DNA of 64,000 bases from a virus (IMGVR_UViG_3300045922_000167:26889-90888), one strand, 5' to 3'; shown: positions 1 through 9,750, counted from the stretch's first letter. Program-made: numbers and translations. The notes: a model not told the origin generated them from the sequence alone.

Positions 1-166
1 GATCTAATGGGGCAGGAGCAGCAATAGTACCAGCACCATCTTCAATGATAGTGTTATTTAATTTATCTGGAGATAGTGCAGCAAGTGCAGCTACACCTGG
101 TTTGCTAAGTTGATCTTCAACGTTTACTACAAGAAGATCTAAATACCGTTCTGGTTTGTAAGACAT
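1..166 (-). CDS. Partial CDS, N-terminal 55 residues of an unknown head-module protein
   Basis: The minus-strand frame opens with ATG at 166 and has no stop before the window edge, so only the N-terminus (beginning MSYKPERYLDLLVVNVEDQL) is present. It follows the 254-970 gene in the same leftward transcription unit. The visible part is rich in Ala and Leu with no motif I recognise. Its place after the capsid and connector genes suggests a virion or head-completion role, which is inference only. Confidence 0.6.
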   Translation of the reverse strand, partial: MSYKPERYLDLLVVNVEDQLSKPGVAALAALSPDKLNNTIIEDGAGTIAAPAPLD

Positions 167-176
167 AATGTTATAA

Positions 177-210
177 GTTATTTATTGTTTAGACGTTATT
201 TATTGTTTAG
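177..210. repeat. Tandem direct repeat, 16 bp at an 18-bp period
   Basis: GTTATTTATTGTTTAG occurs at 177-192 and again at 195-210, in the 87-bp gap between two minus-strand genes. It forms the A/T-rich leader of the partial gene at the left edge. An 18-bp tandem period is also seen at 10539-10574. It may be a local duplication within a leader or promoter. Confidence 0.7.
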
Positions 211-253
211 TTACTAAAAGTTTTTCTGTACTCTTACACTTCACTGAGAGATA

Positions 254-970
254 CTACTCATTCAAAGCGTAATCTAATTGAGCAAAAGATTGAGTTCTTG
301 GGTTTTGTATGTATTCTAATAATTTCAACGTAGCTGTATTAACAATTTCTTGATGTAGATGATCTGGTAATTCACAGTCTTTACTTTCTATTAAACTAAT
401 ACGATTAGGATATCTTAAATAAGTAAAATAGTAAGTTAAAGAATTAAAAACACTTAAAGGATCTTTACCAAAATACATTTCTACAAATTCTTCAGAAAAT
501 AACAACTTTGGTTCTTTAGGAGTAGGCTTCCAAAAAGGATCACTCATTAAAGTAGCAAAGTCATCATGTTGCGTTTGTCTAGGCCAAATACTATAAAACT
601 TTCCTATACAATTTTTATCTTCTACAACAAAATAACTTTTTAAGTAAAACATATATCGTTCAGATAATCTTGAATTATCTGATTTTAACACGTATTTACC
701 TAAAGCTACGTTAGATTCATCTTTAATAAACTTATCAAATGGTATTACATCAGTTACAACTAATGTACGTAGGTCATCAGTTCTTTTCTGATTTTGTTCA
801 AATCCTTTTTTATTAGTATTTGGATTACCATTATAATAAGTTTTAACTACAGTTAATTGAGAATCTGTAAGTATATCGTCTAATTCTTTTGTTTGAAAAG
901 ACGGCACTTGAAAACTAGATACGTTATCAAGTTTTAATCGTAATAAATTGTGCATTTCAAGTGCCGTCAT
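254..970 (-). CDS. Candidate head-tail connector (ring) protein
   Basis: About 238 residues. The frame can start at TTG 976, but ATG at 970 (MTALEMHNLL) is more likely; the upstream gene stops at 977. The N-terminus combines a helical Leu-rich segment with a pattern of the type PSFQTKELDDILTDSQLTVV. Small connector proteins of tailed phages often begin with a similar 'few helices then a YxNxxQ-like strand' layout. It lies two genes after the major capsid protein, where crAss-like phages keep ring or connector genes. No catalytic motif is visible. The role is inferred from position; the gene itself is certain. Confidence 0.45.
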   Translation of the reverse strand: MTALEMHNLLRLKLDNVSSFQVPSFQTKELDDILTDSQLTVVKTYYNGNPNTNKKGFEQNQKRTDDLRTLVVTDVIPFDKFIKDESNVALGKYVLKSDNSRLSERYMFYLKSYFVVEDKNCIGKFYSIWPRQTQHDDFATLMSDPFWKPTPKEPKLLFSEEFVEMYFGKDPLSVFNSLTYYFTYLRYPNRISLIESKDCELPDHLHQEIVNTATLKLLEYIQNPRTQSFAQLDYALNE

Positions 971-976
971 TTTCAA

Positions 977-1945
977 TTAAAAATTAGATAGTTTATTGGC
1001 TTCTAACTCTTTTTTCCAATTATCTACATAAGTAGCATTATTCGGATTACGAATAAACTTAATTAATTCCTCTTCGTTTACGAATCTACGTTCCGAATTA
1101 GAATGTTTAATTTCTCCATCTATTCGTATAAATACGTTATAAAAGAACAATTCAGCTAACAATATTTTATTATCTAAATTTGGATCATTTAGTAACTTTT
1201 CTATTTGGAGCATGTTGGTATCAACTTGCGTATAGAAAAATTGACGTAATTGATCTGGTTCTAATTCTAATACATTCATTTCCATTACAATACCCAGTCG
1301 TTTAATTTCTGAGTCTGTAAAGTTTTTAATTCTGTACTTCAATTCAATCTTAGTTTCTTCTCGATAAAGTTGTTTAGTTACTACAGCTTTTTCATCTACG
1401 ACTTTAAATCGTACATTTTGAGAAAGCATGTCAGCATCAACTTCATCTTCAATAAAAGCAACTAAAGGACTATATTTAAGCAACAAATATTTAATTACAC
1501 TTTCTGGATCACTTTCAGTTACGTACAAATCAACTCCGTTATTCTCTATATTCCAATAGTATGGTGTTTTATCTAAATCTTTAGATTTGTACTTAGTAAA
1601 AAATACATAAGGTTCAGATTCATTATATCTTTCTTTTATGTAGTTTTTAACTATAGGATACAATGGATCTCGTTCCATAGCTAAGTACATACCATTATTA
1701 CCAGGCGCTAACGAAGCCGTAATAGTACAGTATCCTATGAACTTATTAGATACTGGACGTACTTTCAACAATTTATTAAAAGGGTTATTTATTATAGAAG
1801 TGATTCGTTCGCTTGCGGGTCGTAATCCTTGTTCAGCGATACTATCTCTTAATGTAATTGTAGCTTCATTAAACGGTGCATGTTGTACGTCTTCAGACGA
1901 AACAGTTTGGGTGTAAGCTGGTGCTGTAAACGTTGATTTAGCCAT
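977..1945 (-). CDS. Unknown head-module protein downstream of the capsid gene
   Basis: 322 residues from ATG 1945; its TAA (977-979) directly abuts the next gene, so the two are probably translationally linked. The N-terminus is Ala/Thr-rich and the middle (residues about 60-180) is a mix of strands with many Tyr and Lys. No signal peptide, transmembrane segment or motif is recognisable. It sits between the major capsid protein and the candidate connector, so a head-tail joining or capsid-accessory function is likely. That is inference from order alone. Confidence 0.45.
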   Translation of the reverse strand: MAKSTFTAPAYTQTVSSEDVQHAPFNEATITLRDSIAEQGLRPASERITSIINNPFNKLLKVRPVSNKFIGYCTITASLAPGNNGMYLAMERDPLYPIVKNYIKERYNESEPYVFFTKYKSKDLDKTPYYWNIENNGVDLYVTESDPESVIKYLLLKYSPLVAFIEDEVDADMLSQNVRFKVVDEKAVVTKQLYREETKIELKYRIKNFTDSEIKRLGIVMEMNVLELEPDQLRQFFYTQVDTNMLQIEKLLNDPNLDNKILLAELFFYNVFIRIDGEIKHSNSERRFVNEEELIKFIRNPNNATYVDNWKKELEANKLSNF

Positions 1946-1977
1946 ATGCGTGTTTAATTAATTAGTTCTTTGTTTTG

Positions 1978-3480
1978 TTAATAGTAAATAGATGGTAAAA
2001 TCATACCAGATGTGTATGGTTGACGCAACACTAACATAGATTCAGTCAAGTGGTGTATTTCCCAACCGTCAACTGAATGTGCAGCGTATGGTAATGCACT
2101 CTTACCACGTGGTTGGTCCATACCTGGAATATAACGTACTATATGTGCTGCATTCTTTTCGTTATCACCACGAGTATACACTTGAAGGTTAGATAAACCA
2201 TTACTTAATGGAGAAGTATCTAAGATAATACCACGATAAGATTCTAATGTTTTACCTGTACGTGGGTGACGTGAATGACCAAACTTAAGTACATTACTCC
2301 ACATCCAGTTTACTTGGAGTTTTAGTTTACAGCCAAATAAACCATGAAATTCCATGTACTCAGCGTAGTCATAAGAATACTTGTTATCTCCTTTATCTTT
2401 AGAGAACTGGTTAAAGTTCAATTTATTTGCAATGACATACCCACGTATAGCATTTACAATTTCTTTGTATAATTCTACACCGCAAATTAAAGTCATTTCA
2501 CGACCATCGTTAGTTTCTGAGTTAGCTAACATAGCGTAAACCATGTCTTGTAACCACTCTACGCTAACCATATTTGAACCAGGTACATAATTGATAATCG
2601 TAGAATATTTTAACTGTTCGATAAGACCAGAACCCATACGTACTGGACGTCCGTCTACGTCATATAAGTGAGTAGAGCCAGTAGCGTCCATTGAAGACTG
2701 ACCGTACAAATAAGCTAATTCAAGCATTTCACGCCATTGGATATCAAACTGGCGCATAGCTTCATATTCCCAAAAACGTTTACTACCACTTTGACCTTTG
2801 AATTCAAGTACGGTTACTTGCATGTCAGCACTACGAGACATACCACGTGCCATACGCATGATAGTAAAGTAGTTCTCAAACGCAGTTGGGTATTGTACGT
2901 AGCTGTAACCTTTGTCAGATAATTCTGGATTAGAGTTGTAGAGTAGCGAAAACTCCGCACCAGGCTGCATATCAAATACTGGGTGAAGACCTTCATTCTT
3001 CTTCAGCATTTGAGCTTTGTAAATGTATTTATTACCACTGCGTTCAGGTTCGCCATAGATGCGGAATTGTCTCTGCATAGGCGACTGAACAATCTGATTT
3101 GGCTTAAAGTAATTGTCTTCAAAAGCAATTTCAAATATCTGACCACCAAATCCGTTAGAGCTAGCGTTAAGTACGCTATTACCATTTGTAGCACGTACGG
3201 GTAAAGAAGTACTACGTACCAAACGACCTAATGGACCTTGAATGAACCATTGTACGCGGTCGTTATTGATTAACGTACCTTTACCTAATGAAGCAGCTCC
3301 AGATACTTTGTTTTTACCAATTGTTAACCCAGTAAGTGGGAATTTGTTTTGGTACATGTACGCCAAAACAGTGTTGATTTCAGGCGCTTTCATCAAATGC
3401 GCCGATAAGTGTTTGTCTTCAGTAAAGTTATCGGTCCATTGAGCGGTACCTACAATCTTACTTTCCATTACATTACTCAT
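1978..3480 (-). CDS. Major capsid protein, crAss-like HK97 fold
   Basis: 500 residues, the usual size for crAss-like major capsid proteins. It carries a Met/Arg-rich stretch near residues 208-222 (RMARGMSRSADMQ), a helix-rich 'FWEYEAMRQFDIQWREMLEL' segment near 238-257, a 'TLICGVELYKEIVNAI' strand-helix near 330-345 and a Tyr-rich end. These resemble the long spine helix and P-domain of crAss-like capsid proteins. Start is ATG 3480; an internal Met at residue 5 is possible. It lies 16 bp after the scaffold-like gene. More evenly GC-balanced codons than its neighbours suggest high expression. Family assignment is from recall, not a search. Confidence 0.8.
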   Translation of the reverse strand: MSNVMESKIVGTAQWTDNFTEDKHLSAHLMKAPEINTVLAYMYQNKFPLTGLTIGKNKVSGAASLGKGTLINNDRVQWFIQGPLGRLVRSTSLPVRATNGNSVLNASSNGFGGQIFEIAFEDNYFKPNQIVQSPMQRQFRIYGEPERSGNKYIYKAQMLKKNEGLHPVFDMQPGAEFSLLYNSNPELSDKGYSYVQYPTAFENYFTIMRMARGMSRSADMQVTVLEFKGQSGSKRFWEYEAMRQFDIQWREMLELAYLYGQSSMDATGSTHLYDVDGRPVRMGSGLIEQLKYSTIINYVPGSNMVSVEWLQDMVYAMLANSETNDGREMTLICGVELYKEIVNAIRGYVIANKLNFNQFSKDKGDNKYSYDYAEYMEFHGLFGCKLKLQVNWMWSNVLKFGHSRHPRTGKTLESYRGIILDTSPLSNGLSNLQVYTRGDNEKNAAHIVRYIPGMDQPRGKSALPYAAHSVDGWEIHHLTESMLVLRQPYTSGMILPSIYY

Positions 3481-3496
3481 AGTTATTGTAGTTTAT

Positions 3497-4663
3497 TTAA
3501 AGTGTTATATCGTTTTTATTACTTAGTTTAAGAGGTGCAAAAAACATATCAACTTCATCTACTTCCATACTTTTTAGATTAGTAGGACGATTGGATGATT
3601 TATCTGCGTATTTACCTAAATTAGATATTGATCTAAACATTTCTTTTTTAGTATTTGTCGTTGCAGACTTAGTTAAATCTTTTTTAAGTTTTTCTATATC
3701 CCAATTGTATTTAGCGCCAATCATACTAATAAAAGCTACTTTTGTAGGATCAGACATATCTATATCTATCATACTCTCACCTTCTTCATTAACTGGTTCA
3801 AATACGTATCTGTAGATATTTTCAGCATCTACTTTTGATACGCTTAATCCGTTAATAGCTTTTACTGCATTTAAAGAATTCCAAAAGTTTGTTTGAAAAT
3901 TTTTAGTTCTTTCTTCAAACTCACGTAATTGAGTCTGACGTTGTCTTTCAATTTCATTTATTCTTTCAGCTTCCGCAGCAGCATACTGTTGACGTATTCT
4001 TTCTGCTTGTCGTTCAAGTAATCCCTGTTCGTCTTGAACAGCTATCATAGTTTCAATTTCTTCAGGTGTAATTCCAGGTTGAGTTTGCGCTAACCACATA
4101 CCATAAACTTCTGCATCACTATAATTCTGAAGCGTATTAGTAGCATTTTGCAAACTCATTATAAACTCTTCTTCACTACCACCATTACGTACAAATTGTT
4201 CCATTCGTTGCGCTAAAGAAGAAGCATATCTAGGTGTAGCACTTGTTTCTATAATAGAATCTAAAACTTTGAATATACCTTCTTCATCTCTAATCATGCT
4301 TTCATAGTTATCATCGTCTATTTGAAGACCATAACGTTCCATGATTGCAGGTATAAAAGTTTTATTAGCTATTACATAATCTTCTTCTTCTACTTCGTTA
4401 TTATTATTTTTAGATGAATATGAGTACTCAGTGGTTGATGAAGAGCTTAAAAAATTTTTAGATTTTTCTACTTCTCGTTCTTTCTTTTCATTTTCATCCT
4501 CATCTTCATCATCTAAACGAATATTATCTAATTTAGGAATTGGTTTACTAGGCGTAAATTCATCATCGTCTACTTCTAATAAATCTGCGCCTTGTTTTTG
4601 CGTTAAAGGGGCAAAGAAATCATCATCTTGCTCTTCAACATTATTTTGTACTAATCTTGCCAT
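3497..4663 (-). CDS. Candidate capsid scaffold or assembly protein
   Basis: 388 residues. The first 75 residues are strongly acidic (runs such as DDEDEDENEKKE), followed by a Ser/Asn linker, then a long Glu/Arg/Gln coiled-coil near residues 210-260 (EAERINEIERQRQTQLREFE). The C-terminal third is mixed helix. Acidic, coiled-coil proteins directly upstream of the capsid gene are typical phage scaffolds. It is placed between portal and capsid in the transcription direction. No protease domain is visible. Alternatively it could be a minor internal head protein. Confidence 0.5.
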   Translation of the reverse strand: MARLVQNNVEEQDDDFFAPLTQKQGADLLEVDDDEFTPSKPIPKLDNIRLDDEDEDENEKKEREVEKSKNFLSSSSTTEYSYSSKNNNNEVEEEDYVIANKTFIPAIMERYGLQIDDDNYESMIRDEEGIFKVLDSIIETSATPRYASSLAQRMEQFVRNGGSEEEFIMSLQNATNTLQNYSDAEVYGMWLAQTQPGITPEEIETMIAVQDEQGLLERQAERIRQQYAAAEAERINEIERQRQTQLREFEERTKNFQTNFWNSLNAVKAINGLSVSKVDAENIYRYVFEPVNEEGESMIDIDMSDPTKVAFISMIGAKYNWDIEKLKKDLTKSATTNTKKEMFRSISNLGKYADKSSNRPTNLKSMEVDEVDMFFAPLKLSNKNDITL

Positions 4664-4688
4664 GTTTGTGTTTGTTAATTGTTGTTAA

Positions 4689-4916
4689 TTAAAATCGTAA
4701 TCCACGCTTAGCTTTTAATCTAGCATTAAACGTTCTTGATAACTCAGAACGAATATAACCACCTGTACGCATTTGAGGTGGAGCTTGTTCGATAGGAGCA
4801 CCTTGTTGCATTCCACCTTGTTGGTGCATTTGTAATACTTGGCTAGCTGCTTGTATTAACATTTGTAATTCTTCAGGCGACATTTGTTGTAACGCCTGCA
4901 TCATTTGTTCTTCCAT
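4689..4916 (-). CDS. Small Gln/Met-rich protein between portal and scaffold genes
   Basis: 75 residues. The first half is a helical Met/Gln/Glu segment (MSPEELQMLIQAASQVLQMH), then a Gly/Gln/Pro linker and a basic tail ending LKAKRGLRF. It is 36 bp after the portal gene and 25 bp before the scaffold-like gene. Codon use matches the neighbours and the frame is intact, so it is likely real. A DNA- or capsid-contacting minor head protein would fit the basic tail, but nothing proves it. Confidence 0.45.
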   Translation of the reverse strand: MEEQMMQALQQMSPEELQMLIQAASQVLQMHQQGGMQQGAPIEQAPPQMRTGGYIRSELSRTFNARLKAKRGLRF

Positions 4917-4952
4917 TTTACGAGTTAATTATGGTAATTTAATTCTGCTAAA

Positions 4953-7349
4953 TTAATCTTCTAATTCTTCATTTTCGTTATCTTCTTCAATTTTTTCTTT
5001 TAATTTTTTCGTATTCTTTTCTAATTTTTTGTTTACTTGTTTATTAATACTATCTTCTTCAGATTGCTTTTCTTTTATTTGTTTAATTGTCTCAGTATAA
5101 TATTGTTGGCGTTCGTTAATTTCCGCAACTATTATTTTCGTTTTGTTATCCTCATTTGTTTTCCAAGTATTAAATTGTATTTCTTTTTCTTTCATTTCTT
5201 TTTCCCAATTAAGTTGTTCTTGCTGTATTTTAGCTTCCATTTCTTGTTGTTTTTGTAACATTTCTTCTTTTCTCTTGAAAATAGCATTCATCTTTTCTTT
5301 CATTCCTGTAATGCTAGTTTCTTGTAAAACTTGTAATATATCAGCTAACGTTACTTGACCTGATTGAACCGACATAGCTATGTATTCGTCAAGTTTTCTT
5401 TGTATTTGAGCTAATCTACTATCATCATCTACATGTACTCCAAAGTCATAAAATGTCATATCACCAGGAAGTATACGTATCATTTTAACATTACCATCTC
5501 CTATCGCATATTGACTTTTATAACCGTACTCATCATAAACTTCTTTAGCTGTATTTAATAATCCAGTTATTACAGATTTTTTAGCTTGTTGATGATGAGC
5601 AAATAAGTACTGAGTAATATAATTAGATTGTTCTCTATTAGATACTGTAGCAGTAGCAGTTTGACCTGGATCATTAGCAGCACCTTGCCGTTCCTTATTA
5701 ACTCCACATAATCTTTCCCATTCTGATAATACATACTGCATTAAAGCTATGTAAACTTCAGCAGATTGACTTAAAGTTAAGTCTACTGTAGTCCATTGGT
5801 TGTACGTACTTGGCATACCAGATTCGCTTATTTGTGTAGTATCTACAAACAAAGCTCCATCTGTGTGAGCATGGTAAAGAATATCCGCAGGAGTCATTCC
5901 CTTAGATGTAGGTATTTGAGCTAAGTCAAGTACTACAAATTTACCTTTAGCTTGAGCTATTGTCATCTCAAGTCTGTACATAAGTATATTGTACAGTATT
6001 TGGTATACTTTTCCGTTATTTACGAAACTAGAAAGAAAGTTATTCTTATTACCTCGCCATATTCCTCTAAATCCTAACTCTACGTCATTAGGATTCATAT
6101 ACTTTCTATTTTGTACTTTTTTAGGACGTATGTATGGATATATACTAGGTCCAATACGAACTCCCTCCCATACTTCATTTAACCATCTTTTCTTCTTTTT
6201 ATCTCCAGGTTTTTCTTCATATTTAGATATATGTTCAAAAGAAGGTACATCTTCTTTAACTTCTTTACCATCGTAATAATATTCACAACTTCCATCTTCA
6301 CGTTCTACTTCAACAACTAATCTTTGTGATACCCATTCTGTACAATGTACTAATACGCTTAATTCGTTATTTTCAATACGGAACATTCCGTTCCAAATTC
6401 CCATAAAATTTGTACTTGCTATTGATCCTCCAGCTGGATACGCATTATTTGGAGAAGTAGCAAAATTCGCTAATTCTTCAACAGCTTCATCATCTAAATC
6501 ATCTCCATATGCTTCCAGTATATCAGACATTGTCATCCATCTATCTTCACATGCCATTAAAGCATCATGGATATATATACTATGTTGAGGTTTAGAACAC
6601 CAGAAATTCGCTGGATTAATTACTCTTAGTACAATATTTTTATCATATACGTCTATTTTATATATTTCTCTAGACGTAATTAAATAATCTAAGAATCCTT
6701 CTGCTGCTTTATATCTAAATTCAGTCTTGTAGTACAAATCGTCTAATAAGTCAGTAGCTAATTTTTCTATAGAAAGTTTACCATTTCCTTTCATGTAGGC
6801 ATTATATTCTTCTATAACACCTTCGTAATTATTTTGTATTTCAATTCCAAACTGTTGTTTAAGTTGTTCAACAGTATTTTTCATATATGCTGCTACTTGA
6901 CCTTGAATTTCAATATTCAATTTCTCATCAGCAACTTCAGGATTAACACCATACGCATAATACGAAAAAGGACGTAATTGTTCTTCACCTACTAGTACAT
7001 CAACTACTGGTTTAATTATATTATAATTACGTAGTTTAGCTGGAAATTGAAATTTCTCTCCTAAAGGTTGCGTTACGTACTTATATTCATCTTGATCAAA
7101 ATCTCCATTGTACAATGAGTACATATATCTAGCAAATAACTTTTCATTTAGATTTAAGTTATTTGACCAAACAGTTGCACTATTTGCAAAACCTATAATA
7201 GCATTTACGCAAGCCTTTTCCCAATCTTCTACACTTCCATATTTATCTATCTTTTGCTTTGTTGTTAACGTCTGAATAGGAAATGATGTAATCGTATAAC
7301 TACTGTCAGTGTTAAACGGATTACCAGATGTACCATATTTAGTAGCCAT
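4953..7349 (-). CDS. Portal protein, crAss-like
   Basis: 798 residues, the length expected for crAss-like portals. The N-terminal core includes 'RNYNIIKPVVDVLVGEEQLRP' near residues 107-127, matching the portal pattern in which a conserved helix contacts the clip and stem. The C-terminal 150 residues are a long Glu/Lys/Gln coiled-coil ending in an acidic tail, a usual barrel-like extension. It overlaps the terminase stop by 11 bp, the classic terL-portal order. It forms the twelve-fold DNA channel at one capsid vertex. The call is by pattern and position. Confidence 0.8.
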   Translation of the reverse strand: MATKYGTSGNPFNTDSSYTITSFPIQTLTTKQKIDKYGSVEDWEKACVNAIIGFANSATVWSNNLNLNEKLFARYMYSLYNGDFDQDEYKYVTQPLGEKFQFPAKLRNYNIIKPVVDVLVGEEQLRPFSYYAYGVNPEVADEKLNIEIQGQVAAYMKNTVEQLKQQFGIEIQNNYEGVIEEYNAYMKGNGKLSIEKLATDLLDDLYYKTEFRYKAAEGFLDYLITSREIYKIDVYDKNIVLRVINPANFWCSKPQHSIYIHDALMACEDRWMTMSDILEAYGDDLDDEAVEELANFATSPNNAYPAGGSIASTNFMGIWNGMFRIENNELSVLVHCTEWVSQRLVVEVEREDGSCEYYYDGKEVKEDVPSFEHISKYEEKPGDKKKKRWLNEVWEGVRIGPSIYPYIRPKKVQNRKYMNPNDVELGFRGIWRGNKNNFLSSFVNNGKVYQILYNILMYRLEMTIAQAKGKFVVLDLAQIPTSKGMTPADILYHAHTDGALFVDTTQISESGMPSTYNQWTTVDLTLSQSAEVYIALMQYVLSEWERLCGVNKERQGAANDPGQTATATVSNREQSNYITQYLFAHHQQAKKSVITGLLNTAKEVYDEYGYKSQYAIGDGNVKMIRILPGDMTFYDFGVHVDDDSRLAQIQRKLDEYIAMSVQSGQVTLADILQVLQETSITGMKEKMNAIFKRKEEMLQKQQEMEAKIQQEQLNWEKEMKEKEIQFNTWKTNEDNKTKIIVAEINERQQYYTETIKQIKEKQSEEDSINKQVNKKLEKNTKKLKEKIEEDNENEELED

Positions 7350-9630
7350 ACTTAGTCGTATTTTTAATAAATTCCAAATTTAATCTATTAACTAATTCTT
7401 GCCTTGTTTCTGCATCATTTTTTTCTAAAATTTCTGTAACGTAAGGTACTCTTTGCAGTACTCCGTTTACAAATTCAAACCTAGAAAATTCTCTTTGAGA
7501 TGGAGCTATTTGTTGGTATTTCTTTATTTGCTCTAAATGCCATTTGTATAGTAGCGTAATACCAGCTGCCATTACAGCATCAAAGTTCTTTGCAGGATCT
7601 GGATCATATTTCGCTAATTCCGATAATAACTCCACAGAATAAATTTTATCACAATGATCTTCTACGTATGCTTGTAATGTAAGTAGTAACTTTTCCTTAA
7701 TTGGTGTAGTCATCGGAAGACCATAACGTTTAGATCTAATAGCTTTTGAATCAGGTACTATTGATTTAATCAATTGTACGGGTTGTACTATTAGTTTATG
7801 TAGCCAACCATGAAATTGAAATCTTTCGTACATATTATTACCTGAATCTTCATGTAATACTCTGGTATTATAGTAGTTTAATAACTTATAGACGTTGTAA
7901 TAAAATTCATCTTGAGTAGGTGGTCTATCTATATATTCTGCTACGATTGCATTTGAAAACTTATCGTCATCAATTCCAGTAGAGTTTTTAAAAATAAACA
8001 AAGCACCTTTCGAATCAGACGTAGACTGATCATAGTTATACGGATCACATCCAGCTGAATACGTAGTTAGCTCTACATTCTTTACAGGATGTTCGTACAC
8101 TTTGAACTTACCTGTACGACTAGGCACCCAGACGTATTGACCGTTTTCCTCTTTTATATCTCCACGCTGTTCCACTGAGTAATACTCCTTCAACGTCTTT
8201 AGCTTAGATAACTGTTCGTTAATCAAAGCTAAGTTGAACATATTTCCTCTCGTAATTAAGAATGCGTCTTTAGGTACGATAGGACGATACTGAAGTTCCG
8301 AGTACAATACTTTCCTATCAGGTTGCTTAGCTTTCTTTTGTCTTGTTTTTACTAAGTAGTCTAAAGCATCCTTGTAGTTTGTTACTTGAATGATAGTATT
8401 CGTTAATAGTTTATTTAACGCTTCAGTGACTATTAAACTCTTTGGGGTTAAGGCCCCAAGACTCATCCTACTATCATCATTCCTACTACTATCATTCGTA
8501 CTACTAGTACTACCATCATTCGTACTCCTATCATTCGTACTATTATCATTTGTAGTACTTAACTCATTTACGTCATTTTCGTTAGCTAACGATTCCAAAT
8601 TTTGTGCTACGTTAGGAACGTAATTTTCATCCTTAGCGTCTTTGAACTTATACTTCGTTATACATAATGAATTTACGTTATTTGACCTCTTGTTCGTTAG
8701 GAACTCCTTTAACGTTTTAGGACTTTTCTTCTGGTTTATACAATATTGTGCGGGAATGAACACACTAAATCTACCACGTTCTTCTACGTCATTCTCATCT
8801 ACAAACCTACTATCAAACGAAATCAAGTTATAATTGTCTGGATTGTAAAACATCGTACAAAAATCAGCTGTACCTTTCTCCATATCACCACCCGTACCTA
8901 TGATAATCGGTATACCTATCTGGGTATCGCCTGACATCCAACATTCCGTAGACGCATTGTAACATTCAATTAGATTTTTGTGCTTACCAGCTTCCTCAAA
9001 TATGTGAATTCTAGGACGTGTACCGTTAGCTGCCATTACGTTATTAGCGTAATTTCGTATCCAGATGATAGATTGATTACCTCTGATGGATTCTACGCCA
9101 CGTTCGTCCTTTACTTTATATCCAGATACTACCTGTTTGTTCCAATCTTCCTTTATATACTGTTGTTTTAACTCAGGCGGTAAGTCAGATAAGCCTATAC
9201 GTAACTTAGTTACAAAATTCACTAAGTCATTTTCTTCTCCAGCTGATATTAAATTCTGCTGATTCGCAAAAAACGTAAAGATATGAGCTATTTTAGCTGT
9301 CATAGAGTACGTTTTACCTGCACCACGTCCAGTAACTAAGCACATTCCTTTACGTTCTCTAGCTGCTTTAGCTACACATTCAAAAATATACCAATCTAAA
9401 TCACGTAAAGTAGGTAATCCTTTTGTCTTACCAGTCATTTTAGCGTTATCTACTTCCATCATCCAGAAGTTTGTGTAGAAAAATAAGTCTCCTGGGTAGT
9501 GGAAGCCATCTATCGTAATACCGTTCCTACAGTAATCTATTACTTCCTTCCAAAAAGGAAGATATTCAATAGATTCCTTAGGAATCTTAGGCAATCCTTT
9601 ATCCTTAAATTCTGTAAATGAATTAATCAT
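7339..9630 (-). CDS. terL: Terminase large subunit
   Basis: 763 residues from ATG 9630; the frame is open to 9681 but the extra 17 residues run through a conserved regulatory repeat and are unlikely to be translated. The ATPase domain has Walker A GRGAGKT near residues 101-107 and Walker B IHIFEEAG with catalytic Glu. The RNase H-like nuclease has acidic motifs at GCDPYNYD (about 526), HEDSGNN and FDAVMAAG (about 685). Between the two domains, near residues 357-390, is a low-complexity Ser/Thr/Asn/Asp insert not usual for the family. It cuts and translocates DNA into the portal. Confidence 0.93.
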   Translation of the reverse strand: MINSFTEFKDKGLPKIPKESIEYLPFWKEVIDYCRNGITIDGFHYPGDLFFYTNFWMMEVDNAKMTGKTKGLPTLRDLDWYIFECVAKAARERKGMCLVTGRGAGKTYSMTAKIAHIFTFFANQQNLISAGEENDLVNFVTKLRIGLSDLPPELKQQYIKEDWNKQVVSGYKVKDERGVESIRGNQSIIWIRNYANNVMAANGTRPRIHIFEEAGKHKNLIECYNASTECWMSGDTQIGIPIIIGTGGDMEKGTADFCTMFYNPDNYNLISFDSRFVDENDVEERGRFSVFIPAQYCINQKKSPKTLKEFLTNKRSNNVNSLCITKYKFKDAKDENYVPNVAQNLESLANENDVNELSTTNDNSTNDRSTNDGSTSSTNDSSRNDDSRMSLGALTPKSLIVTEALNKLLTNTIIQVTNYKDALDYLVKTRQKKAKQPDRKVLYSELQYRPIVPKDAFLITRGNMFNLALINEQLSKLKTLKEYYSVEQRGDIKEENGQYVWVPSRTGKFKVYEHPVKNVELTTYSAGCDPYNYDQSTSDSKGALFIFKNSTGIDDDKFSNAIVAEYIDRPPTQDEFYYNVYKLLNYYNTRVLHEDSGNNMYERFQFHGWLHKLIVQPVQLIKSIVPDSKAIRSKRYGLPMTTPIKEKLLLTLQAYVEDHCDKIYSVELLSELAKYDPDPAKNFDAVMAAGITLLYKWHLEQIKKYQQIAPSQREFSRFEFVNGVLQRVPYVTEILEKNDAETRQELVNRLNLEFIKNTTKYGY
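8460..8560. repeat. Degenerate 12-bp repeat cluster inside terL
   Basis: Five near-copies of ATCATTCGTACT start at about 8476, 8491, 8515, 8530 and 8545, separated by 3-12 bp. They are in frame with terL and encode repeated Ser-Thr-Asn-Asp units. The tract lies in the loop between the ATPase and nuclease domains, where a flexible linker would be tolerated. It looks like recent expansion by slippage. Confidence 0.75.
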
Positions 9631-9644
9631 AGACGTGTTATTAT

Positions 9645-9750
9645 TACTCAGTGGTGTATGAGAGAGGATTAAAAAAAGCAACAGCGTTCGGTTCGTTCCT
9701 TTCGTAGCTTTTTTTTCTTTTTTCCCCCCTCTAATCTACCACTGAGTACT
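9645..9750. promoter_or_regulatory. Inverted pair of CTCAGTG elements between terL and the gene upstream
   Basis: On the plus strand TACTCAGTGGTGTATGAGAG begins at 9646, and CTACCACTGAGTA ends at 9748. The arms are inverted copies flanking about 75 bp that contains a poly-T/poly-C tract (9709-9729). As RNA from the minus strand the arms would form a long imperfect stem directly before the terL start at 9630. It could be a transcription attenuator, a processing site or a paired protein-binding site. Confidence 0.6.

Noticed and set aside
2737-3442. Several reading frames of 60-73 residues on both strands inside the capsid gene
   Set aside because: They overlap the well-supported capsid gene, lack motifs and sit in shadow frames.
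4431-5358. Plus-strand Phe/Ser-rich frames opposite the scaffold and portal genes
   Set aside because: They are complements of acidic and Glu/Lys-rich coiled-coils, a composition artefact.
8390-9171. Plus-strand frames opposite terL
   Set aside because: They mirror the low-complexity insert and conserved terminase sequence.
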